Of a DNA stretch of 64,000 nucleotides, positions 37,001 to 47,390 are shown in pieces. Made by a program: the position numbers and the translations under genes. Position 1 is the stretch's first letter. Every line of letters starts with the position of its first letter. Source of the stretch: Isoperla grammatica (taxonomy: Eukaryota > Arthropoda > Insecta > Plecoptera > Perlodidae); assembly GCA_945910005.1 (NCBI GenBank), contig OX246746.1:34310686-34374685 (forward strand), in the 5' to 3' direction. A model generated the notes under the pieces. The model was not told where the DNA came from, did no database searches, and saw only the letters and a program-made list of their open reading frames with translations.

Positions 37001-37867
37001 TAGTAGGAGACAGCATTATCAAAAATGCTGGTTGTGGTAAAACCAATCCAGTGTTTGAAGGTCTATATTGAAAACACGTTAGTTTATAATAAGTAGTTAG
37101 TACACTTTCCGTAATAAATTGATTCATTTAAATAGTATATACCTTTTACACTGTGTAACGGTTAATGGGAAATTAGTTATTATTGAGTTTGAGGGCCTTC
37201 TAGTATTTCTACAAAATGTAGGCTACCGCTCAAGGGTGAAAATCAATCTCCAAAGCACCAAAAATGCACTTTTGATGTTTGCCCTTCGTATTATATTATT
37301 ATTACTGTTACATGTATATATTTTGCTATGCATTTAACATTGGCTTTTGATTCATTGATTGATAGTTTTTTTACTTTTATGTAAAGAGGTGGCTCTTGTG
37401 TATGCAACCTTTTTTCCCCCACATATGACCTCTTGTCAAACCAAAATAAGTTTTAGAGAGGATGCCGAGCTAAATTTGTATGTGTTATGAAACTTATTAA
37501 ATAAAAAAAAGTCAAATATGAAAGTTTCCAGGTTAACGTGCTTTAAGACGTATATTATTCTTTTGAAATAAAATGTTGCAATAATTGTATGCTATACTAA
37601 TATAATCATTAGGCCTAGGGTGAATAGTCATAGATTGCAATTAAAAAACATAAAATTGGTACATTTTACCACATAAAATAATGATTTTCAGATTTCTCTT
37701 AAATGCATTTTTTCTGTATGTATTATTTGGAAATTGTTCACAAATTAGAGGTGAACATAGTAGGATAACATTTGCTGGAACAATAATTAATAACATTATT
37801 TTGCTTACTAAGAAAATATACATTGCAGCCCAAATATCAATCAATGTATATTTTTTTTCTTCAGCAT

Positions 37868-38253
37868 TGCAAACCAATCAATAACCATGGTAGCCAACTG
37901 GTGACTAGTATCCTTGGTTGTTAGTTGGTTATCAATAAGTTATTGTCAGATACTCAGAAAAAAGTAGTAACCAAAAAACAACCATGGTTGTCATTTGGTT
38001 GTTAGTTGAGGTTTACAAATAGTTGTCAAATGGTTACTTAAAGGTTGGTAGTTACCATGGTTGTCAATTGGTGATGTTCTGGTTTGTAATAAGTTGCCAA
38101 ATGGTTATTGATTGGTTTACATTTGGTTATCATCAACTTTAAAAGCCTATTCGATGGTTGTTAGTGGTTTACAAAAAGTTATCAATTGGTTATTATGGTT
38201 TACAAGAAGTTGTTACTTTGTGATGCATTGGTGATGGATATTTTTCGTAAGGG
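37868..38253 (-). repeat. Subterminal repeats, right arm
   Basis: Inverted counterpart with many GGTTATTGATTGGTTTAC and TGGTTGTTAGTTGG-type units, less regular than the left arm. Confidence 0.75.
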
Positions 38254-40300
38254 CTATTACCGTTTACTAGCAACCAATAAATCAATAAATTAATAACAAA
38301 TACTTTTCAGTGTTGTTTTTCCTGTTGTTATCCTGATTTTTGATACACTTTTTATTAATTCTAATTTTTATAAGGTTAATTTTTAAGTTGTGTCAATCAT
38401 CATTCAAAAGTCACTAATGGTAGCAAATATCAACTGTCAACAATAACTTGCTTTAATGTTAATTTTTATTACACTGGTCGCCTTTGTATTGGTTCCTATT
38501 ACTACCTGGTTGACTAGTTGACAGAGTGCCTTATGTATTACAACTTGAGGCCTCAGAAAATTTTATTTTTAATGCAGCTGAGATCAATGATAAACATTTA
38601 TTTCGTAACAATAACGAGACACTCAGGATATTTTAACTATCCAGAGAAATTCTTACATCATTGCTTAACATCCTTATGGTATCCAGTGCTACATATATCA
38701 TGTATACTTGCCCCGAAACAATCTTACAAATGTGTTGGTCATAGACGAGTGGTTGGTGGCCAATCAGCGATCAGTATTTGAGATTGGGGCTTGGCAGTTG
38801 GCTACTGTTCGCACCAAGTATTCAAAAACATTTCCGTTTCCCCTTATTTCAGTATCTTCCCCTATCTCCTCACCTTCAACCCCCGATTCACAGTCGGAGA
38901 GCTGTCGACCGGGCTTGTCTCGGTCTCTCTCGTCGTTGATCGCTCACGGACTACACATCTTTTCGTGTTTCGTTGCCCTCATATTTGAGACGAGGGCAAA
39001 AGTGTTTACTTCGCCATTCTCACAGTGTTTCTTTTTTATTTGTATTTCTTCACGTAACTCTACTTATTGACTGTACATACGTTGTGTTTTTGTGTTTATT
39101 TTCAACCATACTTCAAACGCGACTAAACTTCACTCATCTTCGTTCACCACGGCCCCTCTGCAACCAACATCTTCGAGCTACCGGAAACTAACAAGGTAAA
39201 ACAGTGAAATCGGTCCTTTCCTCGCCTCCTGTCTTGACAAGTCCGTTTTCCCCCTCTTTATTCTTGCCTTGTTCGCAACAGCTACGAATCGCTCATATAT
39301 GTAAGGCTGTTTTGGGGCAAGTATATCAAAGTAGCTACACAGACAAAGAAACAACTAGCAATGTACCTGCATTGAGATATTTGGCCTAGGGTGGTTTGGT
39401 GGTTTCTGGTCATAAGAGGTGACTATAATGAGGTATGTCCCTGGTATGTCCCTTTTAACCATTTAAATCTGTTTCTTACTCGTCCCTTTTGTCACCCAGC
39501 CAGTTTCCTGACGTCATTTGACCTACGGCTTGCAATAATCAACGGAGACATGTACATGCATGCAAGGAATGGTGGACGCTCATGCTGCTTGAAACGTATT
39601 CTTTATTTGAATTGCTCGTTTAAATCGTTCAGTTATTTCTTTTGGATTACGTTGAAACGAGTAACAATCAAACTCTTGTAAGTGTCATTACGTCATTAAG
39701 TTTGAACTTTGAGTCTACCAGCACCATTAATTCACATCACTTTTCAAGAAAGCCAGTCAACGAAAGAAGCCCATGCACAGCTGTTGACTGCAAGTCAAGA
39801 AAAAACATTATTCCACCCCGAAATACACAGACCACTTTTTTTCGGGCCATTTCGGCCGCAATACTGGACAAGGAAATAAATATAGGCCTACTAATTTTAA
39901 GCAAAGAGAACGTGCTTACTTGCTGCACTTCTAGAGTGCATGCAGGTATTCTTAGTTTGACATAGTTTGAATCTTCACCCCCTAGTTATGTGACCATTGC
40001 CCAGCACAGTGGCATATCTAGGGAGGGGTTCCAGACCCTCCCCAAAATTCCAGCTTTTATTATACTCTGCAAATCATCTAAATTTAAGTGCAAATTTAAA
40101 AAGATTTATGTATTCATTATTCTATATAAGTCCAGAAAGAGTTGCGTCCCCAGTAAACCTTGAGACGGTCGACCAGAAACATAGATTCGAGTCCATAGCA
40201 GAGTGGCATCAACAGGTAGGTCCGCGACCGCACGTGAACCCGCTAGATGACGATATCATCAAATTATTGAGAGGAAGGCAATCGTTTGCTAAGAGAATGT
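38254..40300. other. Noncoding stretch
   Basis: No recognisable gene. A pyrimidine-rich segment with a possible donor at about 39194 (AACAAG|GTAAAA) follows a run of open but unrecognised sequence at 38700-39190, which could be a 5' untranslated exon. Around 40006 a CAGTGGCATATCTAGG motif resembles a hAT end without a visible partner. Confidence 0.35.
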
Positions 40301-40309
40301 ATTTACTTA

Positions 40310-41230
40310 CTGCACTTAAATATGATGCTTACTTAGATAAAACGTGGATCTTTAAGCTGTTTTGTTAATTGTTAGCTAAGAGCAACTGAATGCCTGCTGA
40401 ACTTTAATATGATGCTTACTTAGATAAAACGTGGATATTCAAGCTGTTTTACCTCACTTTTGTGGGACAGGGTGTCTGGCTGTATGGCTTGACTGTGATG
40501 TATGACCCACCTCAGGACTAATATCATCGAATTAAAGAGCCTAAACGAAGATAATTGTTAGCTAAGAGCAACTGAATGCCTGCTGAACTTCAATGGTTAT
40601 TTAGGCCTACATCAATAGTGGATATTTCAGCTGTTTAACCTCACTTTTGTCAGAGCAGAACTGGCTGTAGAGCTAGGCCTAGGCTGTGACATATGATCCA
40701 TCTCAGGACTAATGTCATCGAATTAAGAGCCTAAACGAAGATGATTGTTAGTTAAGAGCAACTAAATACCTGCCGCACTTCATTATGATGTTTATTTACA
40801 TCAATAGTGGATAATGTAGCTGTCTAACCTCACTTTTGTCAGAGCAGAACTGTCTGTAGGGCTTGACTTTGATGTACGACCGATTTCAGGACTAATATCA
40901 TCGATATAAAGAGCATAAACGAAGATAATTGTTAGATAAGAGCAACTGAATACCTGATGCACTTAGGTTTGATGTTTATTCACATCAATCGTGGATATTT
41001 CAGCTGTTTAACCTCACTTTTGTCGAGCTGTAGGGCTTGACACGGTGACAGTGACATGTAAGACCCTTTGCAGGGCTAATATCACCGTATTAATGAGCCT
41101 AAACGAAACTAATCGTTAGCTGAGAGCATGGTTTTACCTATTGCACTTAATTATGATGTTTATTTACATCAAATATGGATATTTTAGCTGTTTAACTTCG
41201 ATTTTGAGCGAGGTTGTCTGGCTGTAGGGC
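40310..41230. repeat. 184-bp tandem array, about five copies
   Basis: The marker TTGTTAGCTAAGAGCAACTG recurs near 40371, 40555, 40746, 40929 and 41112 (last one diverged), a spacing of 183-191. Each unit also carries TGATGTTTATTTACATCAA, CTGTTTAACCTCACTTTTGT and ATCATCGAATTAAAGAGCCT in order. Confidence 0.88.
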
Positions 41231-42805
41231 TACGGCCTAAATTTACTTCAGCCAGGTAGTAGGTTTGTTGTGTTTTTGAGGTGTTGTCTGGTAGCAGTGC
41301 TGTCCAATCACAGAGCACTACATTCAGACAGGTAAGTACCACATACCACCGCCAGGTTTGCTAGTGGACTTGTCTAGAACGAGGGACGGCCTTTTTATTA
41401 AAACAGCTGTTCATTTCATAATATGACAAGTATTCAACATTTGGCAACACTTAAATAAATTTAAGTTGGTAACATTTATTGAAGACAGCAGCGACATCTA
41501 TCAAGGGGAAACAAACTAAAATTTGCAGGAAGTAATCATTTTCTCCCACAGATAGCACTACTGTAGGCTAGTATTGTCCGAAAGCTATTTTCAGTACAGT
41601 TAGACCTGGACTTGGACCTAGATGTTGGACTTGGACTTGGACCTAACCAGAATTCGGACACGTCCTAGGCAGGGTCGTAGACCCAGTCCAAGCCTGGCTC
41701 GGACGACTCCAGCACATTTCAATTGGATTTTTTTCTGGTGACATACAAAAACAACTGCCGCAAACCACCTTGACTGAGTAACCAATGAACGGCGTGCGAG
41801 AAAAATCTTGAAAGGACTCTGGGCCAGCCCCTAATGTGCTTATTTTACACACCCACTTTGCCTCAAAAAGTCGACCGAGCGTGAAAGGCTAGGGGTACTT
41901 CGTATATTAACCGGCCTGTCCGTTCGACCGCTATTGCAAGACTTCAAAATAAAAACTAATAAAAATAAACGGAACGAACGTGCCATAGAAGTAGAATGGA
42001 AACGACCTCTTAATAATGTTTAATGTTTGTGATCTGTTTATATCGTTCCGTATGGAAAAACTTGTTTATAATGCAATGTTTCGTATAAACTTTTCTTGTA
42101 GGGTCTTAGATAAATTGTTAAAATGCTTTGAAAACTTACCAGCCGCTGACGGCGATGTGCGCTACATGTAATATATATACAAGTTCCAACATTTCATCCT
42201 TCGAGGGGGTCCGAAGTATTGGAGTCAACCAAACAGTCATGGGTAATTAAGTCACATAACTAAACGCCAGAAACCCTTCACCTCTCAATACAAATTTGAC
42301 CTCCTTTTGACTATTTTTATCTTTCTCAATTAGACAAAGCGATTTTGTTTGTAGAAGTAGGAAAACGCTCTGTGTGACGCGTTGATAATCGAGCGCGTAT
42401 ACGTCCACGTCCATTCTTGCAGCCGTTGTTCAATCCGTGCAAAGTATTTAGTAACGGACCAGTAAACTAAAAATAAACTACAATACAATATTATGGAACA
42501 AATACAACTTAGACTACCTACTGGAGTGGCCAGTATTGCTTTCTATTCGATATCACTATTACATAATTCATTAACAATGTTAATGATGTAATAGTGATAC
42601 TGCACTGCCAGTCCGCCCCTGATTAATATGCGTGTATGAATGTTTTCAATCGAGGCACTATGCGCGGATGTTTATGTAGGCCTATTAGATAAAAGCAAAC
42701 ATGAGAACCAATGCTAGTTTTTAAATAGAGTAACACACTTAAGTTTTTATGGCAAACTTGCTTGTAAAATTGGCAGATTTTTAGGGCATATAAATCCTAG
42801 CCCTA
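41231..42805. other. Noncoding stretch
   Basis: A short GGACTT-type tandem lies at about 41605-41645 and a small palindrome (TATCACTATTACAT and its inverse) at 42548-42600. I see nothing else. Confidence 0.45.
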
Positions 42806-42809
42806 ATTA

Positions 42810-42866
42810 TCACCATCGCCATCGCCATCGCCATCGCCATCGCCATCGCCATCGTCATCGTCATCA

Positions 42867-42913
<47 letters not shown>

Positions 42914-42926
42914 ATCATCATCATCC

Positions 42927-42964
<38 letters not shown>
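42810..42964. repeat. Compound microsatellite (CATCGC/CATCGT/CAT/TAT)
   Basis: A run of CATCGC hexamers passes into CATCGT, then CAT, then TAT triplets, about 155 bp in total. Such compound arrays are length-variable. Confidence 0.95.
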
Positions 42965-43051
42965 CATTCAGCGATATATTAGGAATTCAGCGTTCAGTGT
43001 TCGAGTAGGACGGACGTGTTTCTTAGAGCTCCGGATACCGGTTTGTAGGCA

Positions 43052-43357
43052 ATGTCGTTGCTATGTAACAAGTGCGATCGCGCAGTGTCGGACGACGGGG
43101 ATTTTGTGAGTTGTGAGGGTTGTAATTTGTTTTACCACTACGGTTGTTGTGGTATAAAAAAATCCACGCATAAAGCAAAATCAGCTAGTGCGAAGTCATT
43201 GTGGGGCTGTGCTAATTGTCGAGTGAGAAGAACGTCGGTCGAAGAAGAAGAGGAAGTTCCTTATCTGTTCGTGTTTCGTTTTGAATTTCCTGGAGTGACA
43301 TTGCTTTCGGGACTGCATGCTGGGAAAGGAATTGCACGTATTCATGTGGAGTTTTGA
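43052..43357 (+). CDS. PHD-finger open reading frame (possible first exon)
   Basis: A 101-residue frame begins MSLLCNKCDRAVSDDGDFVS and shows a Cys4-His-Cys3 PHD pattern: C5-x2-C8, C21-x2-C24, HYGC, and finally GCANC. The tail (EEEEEVPYLF...) is not part of the domain and may be intronic, since a consensus donor (TGTCGA|GTGAGA) directly follows the finger. PHD fingers of this kind occur in chromatin proteins and in ORF1 of some LINEs. It lies about 4 kb upstream of the first recognised BEN-gene exon, in the same orientation, so it could be that gene's 5' exon. However, splicing at GTGAGA leaves a phase that does not fit the exon at 47391, so I leave it separate. Confidence 0.45.
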   Translation: MSLLCNKCDRAVSDDGDFVSCEGCNLFYHYGCCGIKKSTHKAKSASAKSLWGCANCRVRRTSVEEEEEVPYLFVFRFEFPGVTLLSGLHAGKGIARIHVEF

Positions 43358-43440
43358 ACGCGCGGTAGTGTGATTAGTTGGCCTACCGGGGGTACTGTAT
43401 TGGGTTAGTGTAGATGTTTAATTATTACGAATATCCTTAA

Positions 43441-44135
43441 AGGGATAGTCGGGTGAAAAACTAAAGAACTACCATTTGTAGATGTCCACCTTTAAATATA
43501 AAAAACATGACTAAAAGATACCATACTTTAAAAGCAGGCGGTTAAAAAATTAAAGAAAACGCGATTATTTGGTTTGGTGCTACCAAGTAGCACCGAGCAA
43601 CTTTTCCCATGGTAATTCCCATATAAAAAAAATGTTGACTTGAGAAAGTAAAACCACCGCTAAAATAGGACACTGATCAAAAATCGATCGGGAGGTTTAA
43701 TGTGCATCGTTTCTCTACCGATAACATTCTTCTTAGTACGAACGTTTACTTCTACTACATACCCTGCAATTAATTTATTTGTGACATGATGTGTAGAAAA
43801 GTTGCAATCTGTTTTGAGCGGTACTGTCCGCAGTCGCCGAGCGTTTCGCGGAGCGCGGGCTGGTCTCGTATAACACACGGGCTGGTCTCGTGTAACACAA
43901 TGAGTCCTCTGTCTATCGGGAAGGCGCCAGCGACCTCAGAACCGATACAGTTACACTACGCTTTAGAAGAAAAATGCAGCAAGAGCTGCCGAAGGGAATC
44001 TAGTAGAATAGCTAATTGTTCACTATTTTTTTTCTTGCATTGAAGCAACCTATATCAATTGTATTTTACACATAACTGAATTTCATGGACTAATGACTAA
44101 TTGGTGATTTTTTAGTTCTTCATCTGACTATCCCT
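43441..44135. mobile_element. TTAA-type element, 695 bp
   Basis: Ends AGGGATAGTCGGGTGAA and the inverse of TTCATCTGACTATCCCT, flanked by TTAA at 43437-43440 and 44136-44139. The TTAA target fits piggyBac or Kolobok families. There is no transposase inside. Confidence 0.8.
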
Positions 44136-44204
44136 TTAACTTTCTGGTCTTGTCGGCCGCGCGAATCTCAATCCCATGCCAAAAAAAGCCCGGTGTTTTT
44201 GTTA

Positions 44205-44535
44205 AGGCATTGGCCCTAGGGCCTAGGCCTATAGGGCTAGGCTAGGCCTAGACTAGGCCTAGGCCTATGCCTATGCACCACAGCCCTAACAATAACGGTG
44301 TAACTATAACGGTTACCACAATGGTAAAGTAATGGCACAATTCACAATAAAACGGGAAGGTAAGCCTAGTGCCATTACTTACATGTTAATTACGAAGATT
44401 GTAGTTAGCATTCCAGTTATCGTTACAGGGCTGTTGTGCAGCGGGCTTTAGCCCTTAGGGCCTAGGCGCTAGACCTAGGCCTAGGTAGGCAGAGGCTAGG
44501 TCTACAACATATCTCAGGCCTAGGCCTAGGCTTAC
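44205..44535. repeat. AGGCCT-rich tract with GTAACG-family fragment
   Basis: Tandem TAGGCC hexamers flank a segment at about 44283-44455 (AATAACGGTGTAACTATAACGG ... CCAGTTATCGTTACAGGGCT) that is a decayed member of the MITE family at 35852-36207. Confidence 0.55.
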
Positions 44536-46281
44536 AGCCTCATGCACAAAGCCACTTGCAGACGCAACTTTTGCCTTGCACCCGCAAATCAATGAAACCG
44601 AATGCACAAAGGATTTACCGACGCAAATATTTGCGTGAGCTCGTTAAAGTTGCGGCTGCCTCGACCGTCCCACAAATAGATAAAATGGCGGCCCTGTCAA
44701 ATACGGTGGACAGCAGGCTCCCGCGATCTCGTGTTTTAGAGATTGCACCAACGTATTGGAAGTTCCGGATTACATTTTTAATACAAGTTATTGTCTGCCG
44801 AAACATTTGGCTCAACTTTAAGTCGAAAATCTTCGTGTAGATTCAAGAATGTGCGATAAGAAAAAGTTACGGTACCTTCCAGTTGACGTTCAGATAAGTT
44901 TCCTTTTAATATTGGCCTAGGCAAGCATACTTGTAAACCATGTGTTAGTGCGGAGTGTCTAGCTACACGCCATAACAAATCTAAATGTGTGTAAAACCCA
45001 GAAAGTATAACTAAGGCCTCAGCTCAGCCTAGGCCTGGGCTATAAGCAGGCGTATCGTGAGGCCCTAGGCCTAGGCCTAGCTAGCTCTAGGCCTAGAGCA
45101 CAGGCTTCTAGGGCTTAGCAACTTGTGGTATTGACAGCTTCAGTTCAGTTTTAGACGAAAAATAAATAAACACTTTCTGTGTAAACAGCTAGGTAGGCAT
45201 AGGTCTAGGCTTAAGACGCCTAGGCCTAGGCCTACCCTACGCCGCGTAGGCTGTGTAGGCCTAGGATCCGGCATACGAAACCTCGCAAAAACCTGGGGAT
45301 ACCGCCGTAAATCGTAGCGTAGAGAGAATACAAATACAATTATATTCTTGGCCGTAGGCCTAAGCCAAAAGGAATGGTGTAGTAAAAGTAAACCTACGAT
45401 ATAGTTTAGCCTAGACCAACATATAGGCCTACCAGTACATACCAAGTACTAGGCCACTAGGCTTAAGCTCAGACCACCTATTATGCAAATAGCCCTGACC
45501 ATTCTGGATTTCCATACCATTACCTACACTAGGCTAGGTCTAGGCCCGCGTAAGAACCATGAGCTAGATATAGACCCAAGCCCTAATGGGAATACACTAG
45601 ATTCTAGGCTGATTTATGTCGATGCCCGTACGTTCTATGTCACATGTGTCAACAGGGAATAAAATAAAATTTCATTATTACAAGGATGAATATCGCTACC
45701 CCCCCCCCCCAACAAAAACTGGGAATAAAATAACATGTCATTATAACAGGCCTGAATCACAGACAAAAGCCATCATTTAGGTGACTTCGTGTGTTTATTT
45801 GTTTATCCCCCCCGCCCCCCGCCCCCCCCCAAACAACAACAACAACAACAACAACAGGGAATAAAATAAAATTTCATTATATCAGACCTGAATCATGTAG
45901 GCCATAAGCATTTAGAAAAAGGCTTGGTTGTGCGTTTATAATTATTTCCCACCTGCCCCCCGCCACCACCCCCCCCCCAAAGTGACAAAAATGTCAAATG
46001 TCAAAACGTTTTCTGCACAGTGCTTACAAATGTTCGAAATCGTTGTCTGGTTTAAATCTTGTCATGCGTTCCGAGATCCTAGACCCGTGATTGGTTCGGG
46101 TAAAGTCGGCCACTCGGTAAAAGAAGTATTGAAACTTGCAGCGGTAAATTAAACGAGCATCATGGCGGACTTGCGTGAACGCTTTGTGCATTCGGATTTC
46201 CGCAAATTTATCTGCGTCTGCAAGTCCGCCATTTTTAACGAGCGGTTACTTTGCGTCCGCCAATCTTTGTGCATGAGGCTG
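44535..46281. mobile_element. Harbinger-type element, 1.75 kb
   Basis: Ends CAGCCTCATGCACAAAG and their inverse, flanked by TTA at 44532-44534 and 46282-46284. Subterminal parts on both sides repeat GACGCAA and GCGGAC motifs around the word TTTGTGCAT. The middle is AGGCCT-rich, plus the tandem block at 45651-45960. I see no transposase. Confidence 0.8.
45651..45960 (+). repeat. Imperfect tandem repeat with poly-C tracts
   Basis: Three copies of GGGAATAAAATAAAATTTCA followed by a CCTGAATCA segment and a poly-C stretch, spaced roughly 70 to 140 bp apart, with an (AAC)n run near 45832. Confidence 0.7.
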
Positions 46282-46321
46282 TTAGTCTACAACATCTCAT
46301 AGGCCCTATGCCTAGGGTCCA

Positions 46322-46852
46322 TACGTCCGGATGAAGGTCGATGCACCATTTGCCGTTAACGGTAACGCTAACGGGAAGGGTTTCGATACACAATCACCCG
46401 TCAAGCAGACGCAAATAAATAAAATATTATGTTTGTCAACCTGTATTTGTTTTAGTTTTAAATACCGCATATTTGGCGCACCTGGTAATTTCGGCCAATC
46501 AACATTCGACCAGCTGATCAAGAGTAGCCTACGTACAATTTTTTTTTGTTTATGCTTTTATTAAACTCCAGAGAGTACGATGCCAATTGTGGCGTAACAT
46601 AACCAGCATACCAACATTACAGCATTAGTTGTGTTTACAATTTTAACAGGCCGTGGACATCTTGATTCTGATTGGTTCCGGGAAGGCCCGGAACGGGAAC
46701 GCTAACGAAAATTTAAAACTTGTCGAAGTTCCCGTTACAGTTACCGGGCTAACGGGAAGCTCTTATTGTGCATCTTATCGCAAGTTAACACGAGATCAAA
46801 CTTTCTTCTCGTTACCATTATAGGCCTAGTTACCGGGCTATTGTGAGGGCGG
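46322..46852 (-). mobile_element. GTAACG-rich MITE, opposite-orientation copy
   Basis: The reverse complement shares the segments GACCAATCAGAATCAAG and AACGGGCAATTGTGCATCGA (approximately) with 35852-36207, but carries about 200 extra bases inside. The inverted ends near GGTCGATGCACCATT and TTACCGGGCTATTGTGAG are diverged. Confidence 0.6.
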
Positions 46853-47390
46853 CTTTTTCAAATTAATGAAAATCTCCGGCTATTCTGTTCAACTGCATGC
46901 AGAAGCGAATGTGCACCCTTCCGCCTACTCATTAACCATATCCGCCGACCGTGAATTGTCGAATATGAGCAGCTGATTATGTCTGACCTTGTCACACTAG
47001 ACCTAGGGCCTACACGCTAGGCCTAGGCTGTGCAGCAAGCAGTAAACAATCACGTGTACAGCTAGTATGAAACAGCTAGTGTGTAGGGCTTACTCCCCAA
47101 AACTAGACGCTAGCTCTGGCCGGTGGGGTATGGGTCACACTTGTGCAAAACTTTATCACTCTTTTTTCATTTCGTTATCCTTTCATCGTTTTTTTTTTCA
47201 CTCATTCACTACTTCTCCTTCTTTTGCTGCCCCTCTCTGCGACAAATACTCCACCGTGTTCCCTCCAAAGTATAAACAATTAAATCTTTAAAACCGATAA
47301 CAGGCGGCGCAATATGACCTATACTCGGTTGACGCGCCCTAAATTCATTAACCATTAACCATGATTATATTAGAGCATGTTTATTTTTAG

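Larger units (their letters stand above)
31423..38253. mobile_element. 6.8-kb element with inverted tandem-repeat ends
   Basis: The outer ends CCCTTACTAAAAATATACAT (31423) and the inverse of the right end (CCCTTACGAAAAATATCCAT, ending 38253) match at 18 of 20 bases. Both continue inward with CACCAATG and then 0.4-0.5 kb of repeated AAACCAATTGATAACCA-type units in opposite orientations. The 6-kb middle contains other MITEs and no recognisable transposase. I could not identify a target-site duplication, so the superfamily is open. Confidence 0.7.

Noticed and set aside
37641..37884. Overlapping open frames on both strands
   Set aside because: They are mirror frames in AT-rich DNA at the inner edge of a repeat arm and show no protein-like features.
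38708..39070. A 120-codon plus-strand frame
   Set aside because: Low-complexity Ser/Pro composition overlapping other open frames; no recognisable domain, so left as possible untranslated sequence.
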